A stretch of 64,000 nt of DNA from JAFECT01 sp964432415 (GTDB lineage Bacteria > Pseudomonadota > Alphaproteobacteria > Caulobacterales > Caulobacteraceae): contig CAYSNW010000003.1 of NCBI GenBank assembly GCA_964432415.1, positions 1-64,000 on the forward strand. Reading direction: 5' to 3'. This document shows, piece after piece, positions 54,625 to 61,240 of this stretch. The position numbers and the translations under genes were made by a program. Position 1 is the stretch's first letter; every line of letters starts with the position of its first letter. A model generated the notes under the pieces. The model saw only the letters and a list, made by a program, of their open reading frames with translations, did not search any database and had not been told where the DNA came from.

Positions 54625-55503
54625 ATGAACGATGCGGCACGGACCTTCGAACAGCTGATCGGCGAGCTGCGGCCCGGACTGCACCGCTATTGCGCCCGCA
54701 TGACCGGATCCCCCGTCGACGGAGAGGACGTGGTCCAGGAGGCCTTGATCAAGGCCTTCGCCGCGCAGGCCTCGGCGGGCGCGCTCGCCAATCCCCGGGC
54801 CTGGCTGTTTCGCATCGCCCACAACGCGGCCATCGACTTCCTGCGCCGCCGGGCGCGCGAGCCCCTGGCGGGCGGCGAAGAGGAGCTCGATATGATCGCG
54901 GCGCCCGACACGCCCGACCCGGAGATCGCCGCGACCAGCCTGCGGCGCTTCCTGCGGCTGCCGGCCCTGCAGCGCAGCGCGGTCATCCTGAAGGACGTGC
55001 TGGGCCATCCGCTGGAGGAACTGGCGGCCATCACCGGCGCCAGCGTCCCGGCCGTCAAATCGGCTCTGCAGCGCGCCCGCGAACGGCTTCGCGCCCTGGC
55101 CGGCGAGCCGGAGGACGCTGCTCCGCCCGCGATCGACGCCGCCGGCCGCGCCCGGCTGCTGGCCTATGTGGACGGGTTCCGTACCGGAGACTTCGACGCC
55201 GTGCGCGCGATGCTGGCCGAAGACGTCCGGCTGGACCTGGTGGCCAGGCAGCAGCGCACCGGCAGGAGCGAGGTCGGCGAATACTTCTCCCGCTACGCCG
55301 CGGCCCGGCAATGGGCGTTCGCGCCGGCCCTGGTGGAGGGACGCGCCGCCATGCTGGTCTTCGACCGCGACGTCAGCCTTGAGAGGCCGGCCTATTTCGT
55401 GGCGCTGACCTTTGAGGATGACCGGGTCGTCGGCATGCGAGACTTCCTGTTCGCGCGCTACGCCCTGGAGGGGATCGAGATCGGCGCCCTCGACCAGCCC
55501 TAG
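54625..55503 (+). CDS. ECF sigma factor with C-terminal SnoaL-like domain
   Basis: 292 residues. Sigma region 2 (LHRYCARMTGSPVDGEDVVQEAL, NPRAWLFRIAHNAAIDFLRRR) and region 4 (LPALQRSAVILKDVLGHPLEELAA, SVPAVKSALQRARERLRAL) are clear. From about residue 175 a SnoaL/NTF2-like domain follows (LAYVDGFRTGDFDAVRAMLAEDVRLDLV), as in the ECF41-like group, in which the extension replaces the anti-sigma factor. It probably controls the monooxygenase gene just upstream. Its end overlaps the convergent flavoprotein gene by four bases. Confidence 0.82.
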   Translation: MNDAARTFEQLIGELRPGLHRYCARMTGSPVDGEDVVQEALIKAFAAQASAGALANPRAWLFRIAHNAAIDFLRRRAREPLAGGEEELDMIAAPDTPDPEIAATSLRRFLRLPALQRSAVILKDVLGHPLEELAAITGASVPAVKSALQRARERLRALAGEPEDAAPPAIDAAGRARLLAYVDGFRTGDFDAVRAMLAEDVRLDLVARQQRTGRSEVGEYFSRYAAARQWAFAPALVEGRAAMLVFDRDVSLERPAYFVALTFEDDRVVGMRDFLFARYALEGIEIGALDQP

Positions 55504-56684
55504 GCGACCTGCCCCGCCGCCCAGCCGCTGGCCCAGGCCCACTGGAAATTGAAGCCGCCGAGCCAGCCGGTGACATCCACCGCCTCGCCGATGAAATAAA
55601 GGCCGGGGACCGCCTTGGTCTCCATGGTCTTCGACTCGAGCGCGCGGGTGTCGATCCCGCCCAGGGTCACCTCGGCGGTGCGGTAGCCCTCGGAGCCCAC
55701 CGGCTTGACCCGCCAGGCGTTGATCGCCTCGGCGACCTTGCGAAGGAGCTTGTCCGAGACGTCGCCGATCTGGCCGCCGCCCGCCTGGGTCTCGGCCACG
55801 TACTGGGCCAGCGCCTTGGGCACGTGCTCGGCCAGCACCGTGTGAAGCGCCTGTTTGCCCCGGGTCTGGCGCGCGCCGCGCAGGATTTCGAACAGATCCT
55901 TGCCCGGCGCCATGTCGACGACGATCTCCTGCCCCTCGCGCCAGTAGGAGGAAATCTGCAGCACCGCGGGGCCGCTCAAGCCCCGATGGGTGAACAGCAT
56001 AGCCTCCTCGAAACGGATCTTGCCGGTCCCCGCCCCGATCTTCACGTCCACCGCGACGCCTGCCAGCGGCTTCAGCCGTTCCAGCAGGCTGATCTCGAAG
56101 GTCAGGGGCACGAGCGCCGGGCGGGTCGGCACGATCGGGATGTCGAACTGGCGCGCGATCTCGTAGGCGAAGCCGGTGGCGCCCATCTTCGGGATCGACT
56201 TGCCGCCGGTGGCGATGACCACCGCGTCGGCGCGCACGGACCAGCCGCCGAGCCCCAGGTGGAAACCGTCGTCGCGCTTTTCGATGCGGTCGACCGCCCG
56301 ACCGAGCCTGAGCGTGACGCCGGCCTTCTTCATCTCGTCCAGCAGCATGGCCACGACCTGCCGCGCGCTGTCGTCACAGAACAGCTGACCCAGGGTCTTC
56401 TCGTGCCAGGCGATGCGGTGCTTCTCGATCAGGGCGATGAAGTCCTTCGGCGTGTAGCGGCTCAGCGCCGAAATGCAGAAGCGCGGGTTCTCCGACAGGA
56501 AGTTGGCGGGGGTGGCGTGGATGTTGGTGAAGTTGCAGCGCCCACCGCCGGAGATGCGAATCTTCTCGCCCGGCGTGTCGCCGTGCTCGATCACCAGCAC
56601 CTTGCGCCCGCGCTTGCCCGCCTCGATGGCGCACATCATTCCCGCGGCGCCGGCGCCGATCACCACTACGTCGAACTGATCCAT
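55500..56684 (-). CDS. HI0933-family NAD(P)/FAD-dependent flavoprotein
   Basis: 394 residues. N-terminal FAD-binding VVVIGAGAAGMMCAIEAGKRGR, then GEKIRISGGGRCNFTN, a signature of the HI0933 family, and the C-terminal GLYFIGEAVDVTGWLGGFN with QWAWASGWAAG. These flavoproteins reduce unknown substrates; some are called BaiN-like. The ATG at 56684 is chosen because the frame to 56801 reads through repeat sequence. Confidence 0.88.
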   Translation of the reverse strand: MDQFDVVVIGAGAAGMMCAIEAGKRGRKVLVIEHGDTPGEKIRISGGGRCNFTNIHATPANFLSENPRFCISALSRYTPKDFIALIEKHRIAWHEKTLGQLFCDDSARQVVAMLLDEMKKAGVTLRLGRAVDRIEKRDDGFHLGLGGWSVRADAVVIATGGKSIPKMGATGFAYEIARQFDIPIVPTRPALVPLTFEISLLERLKPLAGVAVDVKIGAGTGKIRFEEAMLFTHRGLSGPAVLQISSYWREGQEIVVDMAPGKDLFEILRGARQTRGKQALHTVLAEHVPKALAQYVAETQAGGGQIGDVSDKLLRKVAEAINAWRVKPVGSEGYRTAEVTLGGIDTRALESKTMETKAVPGLYFIGEAVDVTGWLGGFNFQWAWASGWAAGQVA

Positions 56685-56763
56685 GGGGGGCGGGTAGCAC
56701 AGTTTTGGGGGTCGAGGGCCCTCCCCTCTGCGAACCTCGCCGTCAGGCGAGAAAGAGGATTTC

Positions 56764-56855
56764 ACCACCAAGGACACCAAGGACACCAAGAAGAGCACCA
56801 AGAGCGGGTGGTGAGTTCGCGCCGCGCCCTTGGTGTCCTTGGTGTCCTTGGTGGT
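56764..56855. repeat. Perfect 27-bp inverted repeat made of tandem 9-mers
   Basis: The left arm (56764-56790) is built from tandem CAAGGACAC units, and the right arm (56829-56855) is its exact reverse complement; 38 bases lie between them. In RNA it would form a very long stem. It sits between two divergent genes, upstream of both starts (56684 and 56916). Runs of this word are known from intergenic regions of several proteobacteria, but I know no assigned function. Confidence 0.8.
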
Positions 56856-56915
56856 CCAACTTCTTTCTTCGAATGCCGCCTTGCGGCGGCGGCGGCTCGC
56901 GCCCTAGACACCCCC

Positions 56916-57680
56916 ATGGCCTGGACCCGCCGCTACGACGAAGCCGAACCGCAACGGGTCAACCGCTGGCTGGCGCAGAGCGGCGTCTGTTCGCGGCGCG
57001 AGGCGGAGGGGCTGATCGGGCGCGGGCTGGTGTCGATCGACGGGGAGACGGTCACCGACCCCGGGCGCAAGATCGAGCCGGGCCAGACCCTGGTGCTGAA
57101 CGACGAGGGCTCCGGCGCCCTGGACGCCAAGTTCTCCGTGGTGCTGCACAAGCCCATGGGCTGGGTCTCGGGCCAGCCGGAGCACGGCCAGATCCCGGCG
57201 GTCCGCCTGTTGCGCAGGGACACGCTCTGGGGCGAGAGCCCGGTCATCCCCGACCGCGACACCCGCCTGGCGCCGGTCGGACGCCTGGACCTCGATTCGC
57301 GCGGCCTGCTGATCCTGTCGGACGACGGGGTGCTGGCCAAGGCGATCATCGGGCCCGACTCCGAGCTCGAGAAGGAATATCTGGTGCGGGTCACCGGCGA
57401 GGTGACCGAGCGCAAGCTCAAGCGCCTGCGCCACGGCCTGGTTCTGGACGGCCGCAAGCTGCGTCCCGCCGGCGTGGAGCACGTCTTCTCCCACGAGCTG
57501 CGCTTCCTGCTGAAGGAAGGGCGCAACCGCCAGATCCGGCGCATGTGCGAACTGGTGGAGCTGAACGTGGTGGACCTGTTCCGCATCCGCGTCGGGCCGC
57601 TGACGCTGGGCGACCTGCCGGAGGGCCGCTGGCGGTCGCTGACATCCGAGGAACGGGCTGCCCTGATCGGGGGCGGCTAG
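56916..57680 (+). CDS. RsuA/RluB/E/F family pseudouridine synthase
   Basis: 254 residues. An N-terminal S4 RNA-binding domain (RVNRWLAQSGVCSRREAEGLIGRG) precedes the catalytic PVGRLDLDSRGLLILSDDG with the active aspartate, and GRNRQIRRMCE near the end. It converts uridine to pseudouridine in rRNA. Overall sequence order suggests the RluF type (23S rRNA), though RsuA/RluB/RluE are near relatives. The ATG is at 56916. Confidence 0.87.
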   Translation: MAWTRRYDEAEPQRVNRWLAQSGVCSRREAEGLIGRGLVSIDGETVTDPGRKIEPGQTLVLNDEGSGALDAKFSVVLHKPMGWVSGQPEHGQIPAVRLLRRDTLWGESPVIPDRDTRLAPVGRLDLDSRGLLILSDDGVLAKAIIGPDSELEKEYLVRVTGEVTERKLKRLRHGLVLDGRKLRPAGVEHVFSHELRFLLKEGRNRQIRRMCELVELNVVDLFRIRVGPLTLGDLPEGRWRSLTSEERAALIGGG

Positions 57681-57698
57681 GGCACGATTCAGGAATTC

Positions 57699-57746
57699 AG
57701 AGCATGTCCGGGCGCAAAAGTGGGGCCACTTTGCATGACATGCTCT
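57699..57746. repeat. Palindromic REP-like element
   Basis: Outer arms AGAGCATGT (57699-57707) and ACATGCTCT (57738-57746) are perfect complements, and inner arms pair GCAAAAGTGG with CCACTTTGC with one bulge. Elements with GAGCATG outer arms and AAAGTGG inner arms are very common dispersed palindromes in alphaproteobacteria. Here it reaches two bases into the stop codon of the leftward small gene, whose transcript it may terminate or stabilise. Confidence 0.75.
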
Positions 57747-58050
57747 AGTTCTCCTTGCCCGACGGGGCCATGGAGATGCCGCTGTCGCCGATGCCGCTCT
57801 GCTTGGAGCGGTACTGGATGTCGTTGGTGGCCTGGGCCGCCTCGCGCTTCATTTCGGCCCACTCGCCCACGGTGTGGCAGACCCGCGCGGCGCCCAGGCG
57901 CGAACCGGTCTGGTCCAGGGTGTGGCAAACGATGCGGTCGGAATCGGACTTGGCCTTGGGATCGGCCGGCTTGGCGTCCTTGTCGCCGGCGAGGGCCGCG
58001 GACGCCAGAAATCCGGCGGCGGCGCACAGGAACAACGCGGTCTTACGCAT
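57745..58050 (-). CDS. Small secreted two-cysteine protein, paralogue of 30986-31294
   Basis: 101 residues from the ATG at 58050 (GAGGA six bases upstream; the longer frame to 58089 has no signal peptide). The leader RKTALFLCAAAGFLASAALAG is followed by DRIVCHTLDQTGSRLGAARV, matching the protein at 30986-31294 in the order DRIVC, QTGSRLG, RVC, TV-EW and SKQ. Function unknown. Its stop codon lies in the REP-like element. Confidence 0.65.
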   Translation of the reverse strand: MRKTALFLCAAAGFLASAALAGDKDAKPADPKAKSDSDRIVCHTLDQTGSRLGAARVCHTVGEWAEMKREAAQATNDIQYRSKQSGIGDSGISMAPSGKEN

Positions 58051-58235
58051 GACGGTCCTCGCGAATGTCTCTTTCACGGGACTATGCACGGAGCGGGCCA
58101 GCGTGACCAGAGGGGGCGCGGCGCCCTGTTCAGCCCGATGAACCCTGGCTGAACATCGCCGTCGGAAACCGCTCAGGGCGGGTGTGGTGTCTTGTCGCTG
58201 AGGACGCCGATGCGTCCCGATCAGGGAGAACCACC

Positions 58236-58514
58236 ATGCGCAAGACCATCATGATCCTGGCCGGCCTGGCCACCCTCGCCGCCGCCGCCCCGGCCTTCGC
58301 CCACGACGGCTATGGCGACATCCGCCGCGACCGCGCGGACATCCGCCACGACTACGCCGAGCGCGACGCCTATCTGCGCCGCGCCCAATGGGCCCGCAGC
58401 CACGGCGACTGGCGCGCCGCCCGCTACTGGGAAGCCAAGGCCCGGGCCGAAGAGCGCGACATCATGCGCGACCGCCGCGACCTGCGCGAAGACCGCTACG
58501 AGCGCCGCTACTAG
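58236..58514 (+). CDS. Small secreted Arg/Asp-rich protein
   Basis: 92 residues. Signal peptide MRKTIMILAGLATLAAAAPAFA, then a highly charged helix rich in Arg, Asp, Tyr and Ala (DIRRDRADIRHDYAERDAYL, RDRRDLREDRYERRY). The heptad-like spacing suggests a long amphipathic helix. AGGGAG precedes the ATG. Overlaps the convergent selD gene by four bases. Not recognised as a known family. Confidence 0.6.
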   Translation: MRKTIMILAGLATLAAAAPAFAHDGYGDIRRDRADIRHDYAERDAYLRRAQWARSHGDWRAARYWEAKARAEERDIMRDRRDLREDRYERRY

Positions 58515-59563
58515 GCCTTGATGACGACACCGGGCGCGCCCGGAGCGACTCTGCCGACCACCCGCGCCTCGGCGAATCCCCCCGCCAGCGCCAGGTCCAG
58601 GACGCTCCGGGCCGCCTCCGACGCCACGGCGACCAGCAGGCCGCCGCTGGTCTGGGGATCGGTGAGCAGGTCCAGGCGCCAGGGCTCGAGCCCCTCGGCG
58701 CCTGCGACCGCATCGCCATAGCTGGCCCAGTTACGGGTCGAGGCGCCGGTGCGCACGCCCGCGCGGGCCAGGGCCTCGACGCCGTCCAAGAGAACCGGGG
58801 CGGCCGCATCGATCTCGACCGACAGACCCGAGCCCCGCGCCATCTCAAGCGCGTGGCCGAGCAAGCCGAAGCCGGTGACGTCTGTGATAGCGTGCACGCC
58901 TGCCGTCGCCGCCAGCTCGGCGCCGATGCGGTTCAGCCGCGTAGTCGAGGCGATCAGGGCCGCGTAGCCCGCCGCGCTCAGCCTTTCCTGCTTGAAGGCC
59001 GCCGACAGCACGCCCACCCCCAGGCCCTTGGTCAGGACAAGGACGTCGCCGGCCCTGGCGCCGCGATTGGTCATCACCCGGCCGGGATGCACGAAGCCCA
59101 GCGCGACCAGGCCGTAGATCGGCTCGACGCTGTCGATGGAGTGGCCGCCGGCGATGGGGACGCCCGCCTCGGCGCAGATAGCGGCGCCGCCGGCCAGGAT
59201 TCTTCCGATGGTCGCGACCGGAAGCCTGCCCACCGGCATGCCGACAATGGCCAGGGCCAGGATCGGCTTGCCGCCCATGGCGTAGACATCCGACAGGGCG
59301 TTGGCCGCCGCGATGCGCCCGAAATCGAAGGGGTCGTCGACCACCGGCATGAAGAAGTCGGTGGTGGCCACCAGGGCCTGCTCGTCGTTCAGGCGCCAGA
59401 CGGCGGCGTCGTCGCTGGTCTCGGTCCCGACCATCAGGTTCGGGAAGGCCGCGGCGGCGGGCACCGAGCGCAAAATGTCCTGCAGCACCGCCGGCGCCAG
59501 CTTGCAGCCGCAGCCGCCGCCGTGGGCGAGGGAGGTCAGGCGGATCGGAGTGGGGTCTGACAT
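58511..59563 (-). CDS. selD: Selenide, water dikinase
   Basis: 350 residues. The N-terminal GGGCGCK motif holds the catalytic Cys18 and Lys21; the cysteine is encoded by TGC, not the selenocysteine UGA seen in some SelD proteins. DPFDFGRIAAANALSDVYAMGGKP and the later TDVTGFGLLGHALEMARG complete the family pattern. It makes selenophosphate from selenide and ATP, used for selenocysteine or selenouridine in tRNA. No selA, selB, selU or selC gene lies in the window. The ATG at 59563 gives the normal N-terminus. Confidence 0.93.
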   Translation of the reverse strand: MSDPTPIRLTSLAHGGGCGCKLAPAVLQDILRSVPAAAAFPNLMVGTETSDDAAVWRLNDEQALVATTDFFMPVVDDPFDFGRIAAANALSDVYAMGGKPILALAIVGMPVGRLPVATIGRILAGGAAICAEAGVPIAGGHSIDSVEPIYGLVALGFVHPGRVMTNRGARAGDVLVLTKGLGVGVLSAAFKQERLSAAGYAALIASTTRLNRIGAELAATAGVHAITDVTGFGLLGHALEMARGSGLSVEIDAAAPVLLDGVEALARAGVRTGASTRNWASYGDAVAGAEGLEPWRLDLLTDPQTSGGLLVAVASEAARSVLDLALAGGFAEARVVGRVAPGAPGVVIKA

Positions 59564-59707
59564 GGAAGCGGACTTAGCGGGCGGGCGAGGTTTCGTCATC
59601 CGACGCTTTGCCCGACCGCTTCCAGGCTGTGCTGGGACACCGCACCCCCGTGTTCCGCGCGCTACGTTTGCTAGGGTGTTCGTCCGCTTCGAGACAAGAC
59701 GAGCGAA

Positions 59708-61099
59708 ATGACCCGAATTCAAGCCCGCCCTGCCGCCGACCCGATCGCGAGCTCCCTGCTGGAGATTTTCGGCGGACGAATGACGGTGAACGCCGACATC
59801 CTGAAGCAGCACGGCCAGAGCGAGACCCACCACGGGAAATTCCTGCCCGACTATGTCGTCATGGCCCATTCCACCGAGGAAGTGGTTCAGGTCGTGCGGC
59901 TCTGCGCAGAACACCACGTCCCAGTCATTCCGTTCGGCGCCGGCACTTCGGTCGAGGGCAATTTCGCACCGGTTCATGGGGGAGTCTCGCTCGACCTCTC
60001 GGAGATGAACGCCATCCTCGCGGTGAACCCGGAAGACGCCGACTGCACCGTCCAGGCGGGAGTTCGACGCAACCAGCTGAATGAGCATCTGCGCGACACG
60101 GGACTGTTCTTCCCGATCGATCCCGGCGCCGACGCGACCATTGGCGGAATGGCTGCGACCCGGGCGTCCGGAACCAACGCCGTGCGCTATGGCACGATGA
60201 AGGACGCGGTCATGGCCTTGCGGGTCGTGATGCCGGACGGCTCGGACGTGCGCACCGCGGGGCGCGCGCGCAAGTCAGCCGCGGGCTACGACCTCACGCG
60301 CATGCTCGTCGGTTCGGAAGGCACGCTCGGGGTCATCACCGAGGTGACGCTGCGGCTGCATCCAATCCCGGAGCTCATCTCCTCGGCGGTGTGCGGCTTC
60401 GACACCCTCGATGGCGCGGTGAACGCCGTGGTCCAGACCATCCAGTGCGGGGTTCCGATCGCGCGGGTCGAGATCCTTGACGACGTGCAGATGCGCGCCT
60501 GCAACAGGTGGTCGAACCTCGACTACCCCGAGGTCACCACCCTCTTCTTCGAATTCCATGGCTCGAAAAGCTATGTGAAGGAACAGATCGAGACAGTCGC
60601 GGCGATCGCCGCCGACAACGGCGGCGGCGACTTCCGGTGGGCGACGACGCCGGAGGAACGCAGCAAGATCTGGAAGGCGCGCCACGACGCCTTCTATGCC
60701 GCGATCGGTCTTCGGCCGGGCGCGATCGGCTGGCCGACGGATGTCTGCGTCCCGATCAGCCGCCTCGCGGAATGCATTCACCAGACCAAGGCGGACCTGG
60801 AGACCGCCACCATCCCGGCGCCCATTCTCGGCCACGTCGGAGACGGCAACTTCCATGTGATCTTCGTGATCGACCCGAACAATCCCGCCGAGATGGAAGA
60901 GGCGCAACGGCTGAACGCGGCGCTCATCGACCGCGCGCTTTCCATGGGCGGGACCTGCACGGGCGAGCACGGGATCGGACTGGGCAAGATCGACTACCTG
61001 GAGCGCGAACTGCCCCAGGCCGTCGGGCTCATGCGCACGCTCAAACGGGCGTTCGATCCGCTCAACATCATGAACCCCGGCAAGATCATCCGGCTGTGA
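59708..61099 (+). CDS. FAD-binding oxidase, D-lactate/glycolate dehydrogenase (GlcD) type
   Basis: 463 residues. FAD_binding_4 domain with PVIPFGAGTSVEGNFAPVHGG and PGADATIGGMAATRASGTNAVRYG, then the C-terminal GHVGDGNFHV and TCTGEHGIGLGK typical of cytochrome-type D-lactate and glycolate dehydrogenases. It oxidises a 2-hydroxy acid and reduces a quinone or cytochrome. Substrate not resolvable from sequence. It is followed 141 bp later by a TonB receptor. Confidence 0.87.
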   Translation: MTRIQARPAADPIASSLLEIFGGRMTVNADILKQHGQSETHHGKFLPDYVVMAHSTEEVVQVVRLCAEHHVPVIPFGAGTSVEGNFAPVHGGVSLDLSEMNAILAVNPEDADCTVQAGVRRNQLNEHLRDTGLFFPIDPGADATIGGMAATRASGTNAVRYGTMKDAVMALRVVMPDGSDVRTAGRARKSAAGYDLTRMLVGSEGTLGVITEVTLRLHPIPELISSAVCGFDTLDGAVNAVVQTIQCGVPIARVEILDDVQMRACNRWSNLDYPEVTTLFFEFHGSKSYVKEQIETVAAIAADNGGGDFRWATTPEERSKIWKARHDAFYAAIGLRPGAIGWPTDVCVPISRLAECIHQTKADLETATIPAPILGHVGDGNFHVIFVIDPNNPAEMEEAQRLNAALIDRALSMGGTCTGEHGIGLGKIDYLERELPQAVGLMRTLKRAFDPLNIMNPGKIIRL

Positions 61100-61240
61100 C
61101 TGTCGCAGGCACAACAAGATAGCCGGAATGCAAAGTCATTCGCGCCCGCGGTCGCGCATTTCGTAGTCAGATACTCGGCGAGACGCACAGGAATTCAACG
61201 TCGCCTGACGGCAAGAGCCGCAGGGACAAGGGGATGCAAC

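Noticed and set aside
56764..56855. CRISPR array
   Set aside because: The repeated unit is only nine bases, there are no spacers, and the two arms are inverted. No cas genes are present.
59491..59512. Selenocysteine codon in selD
   Set aside because: The catalytic motif is encoded with TGC, so it is the cysteine form.
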